Origin: CAYRFQ01 sp964423615
Lineage (GTDB): Bacteria > Planctomycetota > Planctomycetia > Gemmatales > Gemmataceae
NCBI GenBank assembly: GCA_964423615.1
Contig: CAYRFQ010000008.1
Span: 1 to 64,000, forward strand
Direction of reading: 5' to 3'
Length of the DNA: 64,000 nt
The notes under the pieces were generated by a model that was not told where the DNA came from, made no database searches, and saw nothing but the letters and a program-made list of their open reading frames with translations. The position numbers were made by a program, and so were the translations under genes. Position 1 is the first letter of the stretch, and every line of letters begins with the position of its first letter. Of this stretch, positions 54,553 through 62,653 are shown piece after piece.

Positions 54553-55439
54553 TAGTTAGTTTCCTTCTGCAATCAGATGGCTCTGCGAAACCATCAGACG
54601 AGCAAGGCAAACGAATGAACAGGTGGGCTGCCTTGCAATGAGCCCTGGTCTGATGGGAAAATAGTGCGCCAGAAAGCCCCCTCGATCAAATGACCCCAAC
54701 GACTTTTGTAAAACTTCCCAAGATCCTCGTAGGACTCCTCAACAAAGTGTCTTTTGGAGCTAATATGACGGGTGTAACGAAGAGAGAAGAGTTGAGAGTT
54801 GACACGTGCAAGGTGAGAAATGATTGTCGAGCCGAAACTTGGGTCTACAGTTGGCTCGATAAACCGCCCAGAACTACAATCGATGTCCAAGGTTCGTAGT
54901 AAGTGCGGTTCACGCTCTTAATGCGTAACAGACTTCTCGTTTTCCAAGTCCCTCTCTTCGCTTACGGACAGAGGCCAGCTATTAGCGAAGCGGAAAACAC
55001 TCAGCGTTAGGCCAGACCCGAGCGAAACGGAGAACGCGTGGGGCTGAAGAGTTCGGACACTACGGATTGTACCCAGAAAGAACGAGAACCGCTCGAAAGG
55101 CCATCAATTCCGAATGTCTGTGCCTCGATTCCAAACCGAAATGAACAGCCTCCGCTCGGCTGCCTCAGTCCCTTGAAAAACTGATTGGACTTTTCAAGAG
55201 CGACAACGAATCAAACAACAGGTCAATCTTGGAATTAGTAATGGATAACCAGAGTGTAAAAATTTAAGAAAAAAGACGAGATTTTGTCCGGAGCAAACAG
55301 AAATATCCGATTATGTAGATAAGTCATTCTGCTGAGTCAAAAAGGTTTCGCTTGGATCTGTATCCAAAGGCTCTACCGGATGATTGATGATGTACGATCC
55401 CCACTTTCTTCCCCACAACTGTCTGTGTCGAGGTGACAA
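54553..55439. other. Divergent intergenic region, 887 bp, with B repeats
   Basis: The longest gap. It contains a partial B unit (54958-55010) and a full B module (55012-55097). The rest shows no RNA gene or terminator. Promoters for the lipoprotein and the 253-residue protein must lie at its two ends. Confidence 0.5.
54958..55097 (+). repeat. Dispersed B module, one and a half copies in tandem
   Basis: First unit: CGCTTACGGACAGAGGCCAG, TAGCGAAGCGGAAAACAC. Second unit (55012-55097): CCAGACCCGAGCGAAACGGA, GAACGCG, ending ACCGCTCGAA. From CCAG the second is 86 bases, equal to the copy at 26350, with about 56 of 86 bases identical by hand count. Confidence 0.75.
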
Positions 55440-56201
55440 ATGGTACGCCCGCAATCCCATCACGGAGATTCGTGTGCCCACACATTGTTTACCGTTCAGG
55501 GACCGATCCGACTTGCTCTCACACTCTTGCACCGTGCGTATCGCTATGCTGTTGAAATCGAGGCCGATGTTTGGGACTTCGCAGTCGAAATACACGAACT
55601 CCGCCGTGCTGGTCTTACCAATAGCGAGTTTCGATGGCTCTTGGCCTGCCACTATGTCAACCATGCCGAGGAAATCACCGAGGCCGGAGACGAACAACGG
55701 GCTTTTCGTCCCCTCGGCAAACATGCTTTCCCTGATCGAACATGTTTCGTGCTCACCGAAGCTGGTGCAGCAGCAAGCGGTTTCACTTTTGAACTGTCGC
55801 CTCATCCACCCCTTCATGAAGGAAACGGGAAACCTGCTTCCGATACCTTTCCCGAAGATCTCCCCTCGAATGGACGACTTGATCCTCCTTCGACCAATCG
55901 TCAGCCTCATTGGGACGCCGAGCGAAAGGAACTGCGTGTCGGCACCAAAGTTGTGAAGGTACTCAAGTGGCCTGCTCCCAATCAAGAGACCGTTCTTGCC
56001 GTCTTTGAAGAAGAAGGGTGGCCCGCGCGGATCGACGACCCATTGCCTGGCGTCGCCGAACAAGACCCGAAAAGACGCCTGCACGACACAATCAAATGCC
56101 TCAACCGCAGCCACAAAGCAAAGGTCATCCATTTTCGAGGGGATGGAACTGGTGAAGGAGTCATCTGGACCTACGTTAACGAAGCAGATCCCAGCAAGTA
56201 G
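55440..56201 (+). CDS. Conserved planctomycete protein of unknown function
   Basis: 253 residues, no signal or membrane segment. AGGTG five bases before the ATG supports the start. The N-terminal half is helical (ALTLLHRAYRYAVEIEADVW, LRRAGLTNSEFRWLLACHYV) and FVLTEAGAAA resembles the wing of a winged-helix domain. The C-terminal half (PHWDAERKELRVGTKVVK, APNQETVLAVFEEEGWP, DPKRRLHDTIKCLNRSHKA, FRGDGTGEGVIW) is a block I recognise from many planctomycete proteins, without an assigned function. Nucleic-acid binding is only an inference from the wing-like pattern. It precedes the pseudo-peptidase by 165 bp on the same strand. Confidence 0.78.
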   Translation: MVRPQSHHGDSCAHTLFTVQGPIRLALTLLHRAYRYAVEIEADVWDFAVEIHELRRAGLTNSEFRWLLACHYVNHAEEITEAGDEQRAFRPLGKHAFPDRTCFVLTEAGAAASGFTFELSPHPPLHEGNGKPASDTFPEDLPSNGRLDPPSTNRQPHWDAERKELRVGTKVVKVLKWPAPNQETVLAVFEEEGWPARIDDPLPGVAEQDPKRRLHDTIKCLNRSHKAKVIHFRGDGTGEGVIWTYVNEADPSK

Positions 56202-56366
56202 AATTAATTCTGTCGATTAGTTCCTGTTTCCGGCCATTCGCATTCCCATTTCATTCTCCCCTGCCCTTCGCACTGGCGATACTCCCTGTCCGTAGCAAAC
56301 TCCCTTTCCAAGTTGTATACAAAATGAATTAACAGCAGACCGAACCCGGAGCCGGAGGTTGGCTAA

Positions 56367-57263
56367 ATGTCCTTCTCCAGAGCATTTACGCATGGAATGG
56401 GCTGGATACCGGATTGGCCAGACCCACGAGACTACACTTCCGCGCATGATAAGGTGCAGGAGTTGTTGGCGTCATTGAAGTCCCGAAAAAAGCCTCGAGG
56501 TGGTCTGCCTAAAAGTATCGATCTTTGCTTCGATAAAGACGGGCAGCAGTACTGCGCTGGTGTGGAAGATCAGGGATACCTGAATTGCTCCTCCGCCTGT
56601 GCCGTCCTTGGCCTCGTGGAATACTTCGAGCGGCGCGTTTACGGTCACACGTTCGAAGGCTCATCCTTGTTCCTGTATAAGATGGCTCGCAATCTTCGCC
56701 GGACCCCGGGAGATTGCGGTGTCGACCTCCGCACGACCCTTAAAGCACTCATCCGTTTTGGCGTGCCGCCCGTGGAATTGTGGCTCGACGACCCCGACCG
56801 TTTTGATGACGAACCTTCAAATCTCAATGCACTTGGATTCATCCGTGACTTCGAAAACCTCCACTACCTGCGTCTTGACCCTCCGAACAACATAGGCGAG
56901 CAAACCCTCCAGGTCGTGAAATCCTTTTTGGCAGCAGGATTTCCAGTCGCGTTCGGTTTTTCGGTCCCACGCTCCATTTCTATCGAGCCAGACATCCCTT
57001 ACCGGCCGACATTCGACTCCATTCGCGGTGGTCAGGCAGTTGTCGCGGTTGGTTATGACAACAGCCATCGTGCTTCGGGCACAACTGGCGCGATTCGGAT
57101 CCGGAATAGTTGGGGAAACCAGTGGGGAGACAATGGACACGGATGGTTGCCGTACGAGTGTGTCAAAAAACAGTTAGCATCGGATTTCTGGACCATCTTG
57201 CGCGAAGATTGGACACGCCATGGTGATTTCCATCAACCACATACCTCCGGCGGACAACGCTGA
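56367..57263 (+). CDS. Papain-fold (C1-like) protein lacking catalytic Cys and His
   Basis: 298 residues, no signal peptide. GGAGG eight bases upstream fixes the ATG. The C1 layout is clear: WIPDWPDPRDY lead, VEDQGYLNCSSACAVLGLVE at the active-site helix, GGQAVVAVGYDN, and IRNSWGNQWGDNGHGWLPY. In active relatives these read QG-x-LGSCxA, GGHAVxxVGYD and NSWG. Here the catalytic Cys position is Ser75 (Cys74 and Cys78 flank it), the catalytic His is Gln223, and Asn247 is kept. It is therefore probably a non-proteolytic binding or sensing protein. Codons are normal, so decay is not obvious. It follows the conserved unknown gene and may be co-transcribed with it. Confidence 0.85.
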   Translation: MSFSRAFTHGMGWIPDWPDPRDYTSAHDKVQELLASLKSRKKPRGGLPKSIDLCFDKDGQQYCAGVEDQGYLNCSSACAVLGLVEYFERRVYGHTFEGSSLFLYKMARNLRRTPGDCGVDLRTTLKALIRFGVPPVELWLDDPDRFDDEPSNLNALGFIRDFENLHYLRLDPPNNIGEQTLQVVKSFLAAGFPVAFGFSVPRSISIEPDIPYRPTFDSIRGGQAVVAVGYDNSHRASGTTGAIRIRNSWGNQWGDNGHGWLPYECVKKQLASDFWTILREDWTRHGDFHQPHTSGGQR

Positions 57264-57629
57264 TCAGGTTGGATTGGCAAAACAACCTTATCAAAGTTGC
57301 AACACACTTCTCGAATACCCATCACCTCCCTTCCGTCCTGCAAGTTCCTGAGCCTGAGGACACCTTACGCCTCCCTCGTTCGGATGTTCCTTCCCCTCCC
57401 TTTCCGTATCCTTCGGCCATTTTCGAAGTAGCTTGAACATCGAAGACGATTTGTTCGTTCATCTCAACACGGGAATTCATTCCAGAGTGTGGGTCAACTC
57501 GTTACGTCCTCAAAAGGGATGACCTATTTCGGAGCGTCACGCATCGGGAGATGAACGACAAAGATGATCTCCGATAGTGGGATTCTGATTCCACGCAGCT
57601 TATTTTTCCAAAACTTCGAGGTAAATCTT
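57264..57629. other. Intergenic region, 366 bp
   Basis: Pyrimidine-rich stretch (about 57310-57420, many CCT repeats) with no stem-loop terminator seen. It should carry the subtilase promoter. Confidence 0.35.
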
Positions 57630-59609
57630 ATGTTCTTCAAGCAACGCACCGTATCGGTCCTGGCCCTTTGTGTCCTCCTCGGACAAATTGCCTGCGTAAG
57701 AGCCGACGTCTGTGTGGAGTGTTCGGCCAAGGCCTCTAAAACTCTTTCGAGTGAACTCGTCGCCGCCAAAGAAGCAAACAAAACACTTGTTGGTTACACC
57801 GAAGACGGCAACGCCATTCTGGAAGTGCCTCTCGTTACAACATTCGCAGGGGCCCAAGAGAAACTCAAAGAGACTGGAGTTGAAGTCCTCGGCAAAGCCC
57901 CAGCAGACTCCAAAAAGATTACAAATCTGATCATTGCTTACGAAACCGGACAAGCGCCAACGAAAGCCAGCATACAACAGATCGGCCTCCAATTGGTTGA
58001 AGTCTTCGAGGATGCCGATTTCGCGGTTGCGAAAGTCCAAAACGGAGTGAGTGTGGCCGCAATCCGAGCCCTCGAAACCGATCCTTCTGTTCGATTCGTC
58101 GAACCACAGTATGAATACGAACTAATCAAACCAGATGAAGGAGAAATCGAGGAACTTGCAGAGGAAGTCGCAAAAGTGCCGAACGATCCCTCTTACAAAA
58201 AACTTTGGGGGATGATCAACATCAAAGCCCCCAAAGCATGGGACCGGGTTACGGGTTCGCCTACGATCGTTGTAGGCGTCATCGACACCGGGATCGACTA
58301 CAGCCACGCCGACTTAGCCAAGAACATGTGGAAGAACCCAAAAGAGATTGCAGGCAATGGAAAAGACGACGATAACAACGGCTTCGTGGACGACGTCTAC
58401 GGATACGACTTTGTCAACCAAGATGGCGACCCGAAAGATGGACATAACCACGGCACACACGTAGCAGGAACAGTTGGCGCCGTCGGCAACAACAAAACAG
58501 GTGTCGTTGGCGTCAACTGGCAAGTTAAGTTGATGGCCGCGCAGATTTTTGCCGCCAGTGGGGGAGCCACTTCGCAGGCCGAGATCGCCAGGGCAATCAA
58601 GTACTGCGTCAACAACGGAGCCAAAGTCCTCAACAACAGTTGGGGAGGTGGCCCCGAATCGCGACTCATCAAAGAAGCAATCGACTACTCCGAAAAGAAA
58701 AACGTATTATTCATCGCCGCTGCCGGCAACCACGGAGAGAACAACGACCAAAGTGCCTACTATCCCGCCTCATACCCCAATAACAACATCGTAGCTGTCG
58801 CTGCGATCGATGAGGACGACAAGATAGCGGACTTCAGCGGCTATGGCAGACGAAAAGTCGACATTGGAGCGCCAGGAGTAAGCGTTCTGAGTACGGTCCG
58901 GAACAATCGATACGCTAGCTATCGAGGTACTTCCATGGCTACCCCGCATGTCGCCGGCGCAGCAGCGTTGGTCATGGCCCACCCCAACTACGGAAACAGC
59001 TCCGCCTCGCAAGTGAAAGCCCTCCTGCTGACAAAAGCTCGCAAGATTCCGGCTCTCAAGAACAAAGTAGTAACCGACGGAACGTTGAACATAGCCTTCC
59101 TTGGGACTCGGTCCCCGGTGGCAAAAGCCGGCTGTTCCTCAGCCTACCGCCATTTCCGCAACGTGAAGATTACCAAGACCCAAACCATCGGGTCGGTGTC
59201 TTTTACCCTTTCCAAAACTTCGTACGTTCATTTCACTTGCCAGACGACCGCAAAGCTCTATTCGTCTCGCCCAGCCATCATCTCAAGCGGGCTGTATAAG
59301 CTAAACAATCCAAGCGTCGTCTATTCCTACTCGCGCCGAAGAACCCAGTTCAAAGCGAAAGGAGACATTCAACCCATTACGACTTCTTTTGGGTTGCGAC
59401 TTCCAGCAGGAAAGCACACAATCTACTGGAACATCTGGGCACCGCGTAACATCGACATTCGAACAGATTCTGGAACTATGATGGTCGATGCTTGCACAAC
59501 GAAAGCCGGAGGAATTCTTGTCGTCCAAACCGCTCCCGAAATCTCAAGAATGCAACCGAACGGCACAATCTTAAGTCAATTCTTCAAACAGGAAAACTTG
59601 GACGACTGA
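57630..59609 (+). CDS. Exported subtilisin-like serine protease (S8)
   Basis: 659 residues. Signal peptide SVLALCVLLGQIACVRA, then an I9-like prodomain to about residue 165 (LIAYETGQAPTKASIQQIG). The catalytic domain has Asp219 (GVIDTGIDYSHADL), His274 (DGHNHGTHVAGT) and Ser435 (RGTSMATPHVAGAAAL); the oxyanion Asn is in AAAGNHGENN. A C-terminal beta domain of about 170 residues (FTLSKTSYVHFTCQTTAKLY) may bind a substrate or the surface. GAGGT seven bases upstream fixes ATG 57630. A strong terminator follows 45 bases after the stop. Confidence 0.96.
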   Translation: MFFKQRTVSVLALCVLLGQIACVRADVCVECSAKASKTLSSELVAAKEANKTLVGYTEDGNAILEVPLVTTFAGAQEKLKETGVEVLGKAPADSKKITNLIIAYETGQAPTKASIQQIGLQLVEVFEDADFAVAKVQNGVSVAAIRALETDPSVRFVEPQYEYELIKPDEGEIEELAEEVAKVPNDPSYKKLWGMINIKAPKAWDRVTGSPTIVVGVIDTGIDYSHADLAKNMWKNPKEIAGNGKDDDNNGFVDDVYGYDFVNQDGDPKDGHNHGTHVAGTVGAVGNNKTGVVGVNWQVKLMAAQIFAASGGATSQAEIARAIKYCVNNGAKVLNNSWGGGPESRLIKEAIDYSEKKNVLFIAAAGNHGENNDQSAYYPASYPNNNIVAVAAIDEDDKIADFSGYGRRKVDIGAPGVSVLSTVRNNRYASYRGTSMATPHVAGAAALVMAHPNYGNSSASQVKALLLTKARKIPALKNKVVTDGTLNIAFLGTRSPVAKAGCSSAYRHFRNVKITKTQTIGSVSFTLSKTSYVHFTCQTTAKLYSSRPAIISSGLYKLNNPSVVYSYSRRRTQFKAKGDIQPITTSFGLRLPAGKHTIYWNIWAPRNIDIRTDSGTMMVDACTTKAGGILVVQTAPEISRMQPNGTILSQFFKQENLDD

Positions 59610-59654
59610 TTCTCACGTTTTTCCGAACCACAGAATAAGGAATGATTGATTTTT

Positions 59655-59701
59655 GCTCGCCGGGCACTCCGTACTAATACGAGGTGCTCGGCGAGCTTTT
59701 T
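59655..59701 (+). terminator. Rho-independent terminator of the subtilase
   Basis: GCTCGCCG-G-GCAC (59655-59667) pairs with GTGC-T-CGGCGAGC (59684-59696) around a CCGTACTAATACGAG-type loop, followed by TTTTT (59697-59701). Confidence 0.9.
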
Positions 59702-59761
59702 CGGTGAAGTCGGATCAACGAAAGGACACTCCCAAGTCTTCTCTTCGGGTCAAAAAAACTC

Positions 59762-59793
59762 TTGACGTTTATTCGATCTTTTGTGGTTAAAAT
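59762..59793 (+). promoter_or_regulatory. Possible promoter ahead of a hairpin-ended leader
   Basis: TTGACG at 59762-59767 as -35 and TAAAAT at 59788-59793 as -10. The 20-base spacer is longer than the ideal 17, so this is weak. It lies between the subtilase terminator and the hairpin at 59824. Confidence 0.35.
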
Positions 59794-59823
59794 TGAAACC
59801 TGGAAAGGAAACTTTTGGCGGAC

Positions 59824-59865
59824 ATGCCAACGAAGTTCCGAGACGGGAGGTTGGCATTTGTTTTT
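59824..59865 (+). terminator. Hairpin with T-rich tail: attenuator or sRNA terminator
   Basis: ATGCCAAC (59824-59831) pairs with GTTGGCAT (59850-59857), followed by TTGTTTTTG. No gene ends before it other than the already-terminated subtilase. It may end a short RNA of about 65 bases from the promoter-like sequence upstream, or attenuate the 60010 gene. Confidence 0.5.
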
Positions 59866-60009
59866 GAATTTTTGGCGCAAATCAGCCGCGACATTTCATT
59901 CTTCAACTGGAGCCAAAGCCGACACGTCTATCACTTCTGACCAGTGAATGTAATTTGAACTCGGTTCCCCAAACGTCTATTTTTGAACTCGAGCAATGGA
60001 GACAACGTC

Positions 60010-60420
60010 ATGTACAAACCATTTTGGCAGTTAATTGTGGCCGGGGTTTTGGGACTTTCCATCTTCGCTCCCGAGGTGCTTGCCCAAGAGAACAAGAATT
60101 CAGGCCGGAAGGTACGGATTGTAGGCAAACTGCGATACGGCGTGGTAGCCATTGGAGGTGAAACGACTGGCGTGGAAATCTCAGTGAAACGGACAAGATA
60201 CGAACTAGCATTCCGTAGCAAGCCGAAGCTCAAGTCCCAAGCAAAAAAACTGAACGGTAAAGTCGTGACTGTCACTGGAACCTTACGAAAAGTCAAAGGC
60301 GTCGAGATCTCTGTCCGTTGGATCTTGCAAGTTACCAACATCAAGGCAGGCGGTGGAAGACCTCGCCTCCAATATCTCCCTCCCAGTTCAGGTTCGCATC
60401 GCCTGATTCAATTCCATTAA
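60010..60420 (+). CDS. Small exported protein of unknown function
   Basis: 136 residues. Signal peptide PFWQLIVAGVLGLSIFAPEVLA, then a basic, beta-rich domain: KVRIVGKLRYGVVAIGGET, TTGVEISVKRTRYEL, LNGKVVTVTGTLRKVKGVEI. The GKVVTVTGTL pattern resembles an OB-fold-like small domain seen in exported planctomycete proteins. No family is claimed. GGAGA seven bases upstream supports ATG 60010; an earlier ATG at 59983 is in frame. It is preceded by the leader hairpin. Confidence 0.72.
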   Translation: MYKPFWQLIVAGVLGLSIFAPEVLAQENKNSGRKVRIVGKLRYGVVAIGGETTGVEISVKRTRYELAFRSKPKLKSQAKKLNGKVVTVTGTLRKVKGVEISVRWILQVTNIKAGGGRPRLQYLPPSSGSHRLIQFH

Positions 60421-60781
60421 GAGTCCGGGAATTGGTGCGTCTTGAAGCTAAATTCGGGGGACAGCCGAACCCAAGTTCTGGCCCGCAAAGAGACCCAACA
60501 ATCTGACACCTACCTCGTTTTGGCTCTGTACGGAAAGCCTTGACGCACTCGGTTCCAAACACCCATTCCGGCGCTTCTTGGCTTAGCTATCTGATGGTTG
60601 CGGTTCGATACTCGTCGTCCGCCGGTTCCTGGCAATCACGGACTGTCGAACTGGATCGCTGCGATAAACATTGCCTCGGGACAAGAGAAAACTGTCCCGA
60701 GGCAATTTGTTCGATCAGATGGGTAAATGCACAATCATCCTACCCTCTGCCTTGAACTTCCCGTTCGCTCTTTGGGAAGGA
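60421..60781. other. Convergent intergenic region with bidirectional terminator
   Basis: 361 bp between two gene 3' ends; apart from the stem-loop listed next, nothing was recognised. Confidence 0.5.
60670..60706. terminator. Bidirectional stem-loop between convergent genes
   Basis: ATTGCCTCGGGACA (60670-60683) pairs perfectly with TGTCCCGAGGCAAT (60693-60706), a 14-base stem with a 9-base loop. Short T-rich tails follow on both strands (TTGTTC and GTTTAT), so it can serve both convergent genes. Confidence 0.8.
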
Positions 60782-61936
60782 TTACAAGTTCCTGATTATG
60801 CTTGGGAAGATAGCCCCGCCCATGGAAGTAAATGTGTCACTCCCGGCTCCGAAGTCGATGAATAAGAAAGATGGAGTTGCCATCGTGCTATCAATTTCCA
60901 CCACGTCGTCACCGGCTGCCATCAAGGCAAAGATGCGTGGACTTGAAGAACCTGAAGTTGGAGTGAGGGTCAGCGAGTCGGCTCCCGAACCGCCAAGATA
61001 GGTGATCGAGCCACCTGTCAGGAGTCCCAGCAAATCGACATCATTCGTTCCACCACCCATCATGAGGGTGATGTTACCGTTAATGGTGGCCCCAGCTGCC
61101 ACCGTAACAATGTCTGTACCCAAATTACCCCCCATCACTGTGAGATTTCCTGCCACAGTGCTTGTGGAAGTAATATTCAGATCGTCTGTGCCGGTTGGAG
61201 CTTGCGTCTGAAAGTTGACAAGAAGATTACCACCAATGAATCCATCGAAGTCGAGTTCATCCGATCCCGAAACACCAAAGTAGGTGAAATTACCTCCTAT
61301 GAACGAGTCAGAGTCTGTGTCGATATCCGTGGGGCTCGAATCGCCTTGGAACGACGCAAATACGGAACCGCCAATATTGGTCGTTTCCAGTTCAATGTCA
61401 TTGACATTGATTAAGGTGATGTTCCCGCCAATCGTGACCAAATCAGCTTCGTCACCAAACTCTATTCGTTCATCGACAGACCCAAATTGGGCAAAAAAGT
61501 TCCCACCGATGGTGACTGGCTGTTCATCGGCGACTTCGAGATCAAGCCCACCATTGCCAGTTGTAATCCTGAAATCGCCGCCAATTCCACCGGTGCCGTC
61601 ATCGAAATCGAAATCCCTGAAAGCGAAGTTGTTTACGTTCCAGGTGACATTACCTGGACGAAACCCGATTTGTTCGTAGTCAATAGAATCTGTGTCGGCA
61701 GGAAAAAGATTATATGTAATGTTTTGAATTCCAGCAACGTTGACACTCACAACAGTCGAAGAATCGTCGATTGTCAAAGTTGTACCGTCGTCTACGAAAT
61801 CAATGGTACCATCTGCTGGACCAATTTGATCGACGATCAAACTTGTACCGCTGTACAGAAAATTAAAAACAGCCGGGACACTGCGAGACTCTAGACGCAA
61901 CAGTTCGGGCTTGAAAATGTTTCGGCGAGTATTCAA
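60782..61936 (-). CDS. Surface beta-helix-like protein with planctomycete N-terminal LExRxVPA motif
   Basis: 384 residues. There is no classical signal peptide. Instead the N-terminus reads FKPELLRLESRSVPAVFNF, a motif found at the start of large secreted planctomycete proteins and thought to direct export. The rest is Gly/Asp/Thr/Asn-rich with repeated strand-turn units (VTIGGNITLINV, IGGSVFASFQG, IGGNFTYFGVSG, VAGNLTVMGG), each about 20-30 residues, as in parallel beta helices. The start TTG 61936 is supported by GGAGG about nine bases upstream. It is convergent with the small exported protein. Function: likely cell-surface structural or adhesive, unproven. Confidence 0.78.
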   Translation of the reverse strand: MNTRRNIFKPELLRLESRSVPAVFNFLYSGTSLIVDQIGPADGTIDFVDDGTTLTIDDSSTVVSVNVAGIQNITYNLFPADTDSIDYEQIGFRPGNVTWNVNNFAFRDFDFDDGTGGIGGDFRITTGNGGLDLEVADEQPVTIGGNFFAQFGSVDERIEFGDEADLVTIGGNITLINVNDIELETTNIGGSVFASFQGDSSPTDIDTDSDSFIGGNFTYFGVSGSDELDFDGFIGGNLLVNFQTQAPTGTDDLNITSTSTVAGNLTVMGGNLGTDIVTVAAGATINGNITLMMGGGTNDVDLLGLLTGGSITYLGGSGADSLTLTPTSGSSSPRIFALMAAGDDVVEIDSTMATPSFLFIDFGAGSDTFTSMGGAIFPSIIRNL

Positions 61937-62653
61937 AGGACTGACCTCCCAAAATGAGTGCTAATAAAAGGCAACTTAAAGCCAACAGTAAAAATAAGTT
62001 GCGTACACAACTATGACAGAAAGGATAATGTGGAGAAGAAATGCTAGAAATGAGTTGTTTCAGGAGTTATGCACTGGGAGTTTTTGATTTGACCATTCCC
62101 GACTTTGAGTCGGTAACGTGGTTCGGTTTGATTGCGAGTGCAACCTTTAATAAATTTAATGCAGGGTTTGGGATTTGATCTTTACACGATCGACAGGACT
62201 ACTGGACTTTCGTCAAAAGGTGGAAGGCCGTGTTTGTTCTCTTTCGGTCGCCAAAATGAGCCACGTGGCAGGAGTTGTAGGGACTGCAAACAACTGTTCA
62301 GGAAGGTCTTTGTTCGTCACGCTTCTTCGGCTGATTGCTGGATTTTCCGTTATGCCTTTGGTCGAGAAGTTACGCTTTCTAGCACTTTCTCGATCAAGAA
62401 TTGCGTGCCTTGAAAATCCCTTTGAGGTCCATTTCCATCATTGGGGAAGCTAACCGCGATCGGAAAGCAATCCAGCAACGACAACGATCATTTTCTGGCT
62501 AGCTGCGTAACTCGTCGTTTCAGAAAACAACGTTCCCCTCGACCACCCTGCCCTTGAACACAGATAGTAAAAAAGCCCCTCCCTTGTGACCGGGCCAAGG
62601 GAGGGGCTTCGATTAAGTTCAACAACTGACTCAGGACAGACCGAAACGATGCC
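61937..62653. other. Intergenic region, 717 bp
   Basis: Right end holds the terminator of the S41 protease gene. A + strand open frame around 62132-62453 has no recognisable protein features. The stretch 61970-62160 is A/T-rich and may hold the promoter of the beta-helix gene. Confidence 0.4.
62567..62609 (-). terminator. Rho-independent terminator of the S41 protease gene
   Basis: A perfect 13-base stem AAGCCCCTCCCTT (62573-62585) with AAGGGAGGGGCTT (62597-62609). Reading the minus strand, it is followed by TTTTTT. It lies 45 bases past the stop codon. Confidence 0.93.

Noticed and set aside
62132..62453. Short overlapping + frames before the S41 terminator
   Set aside because: Two frames are equally open, neither has a ribosome site or a known domain.
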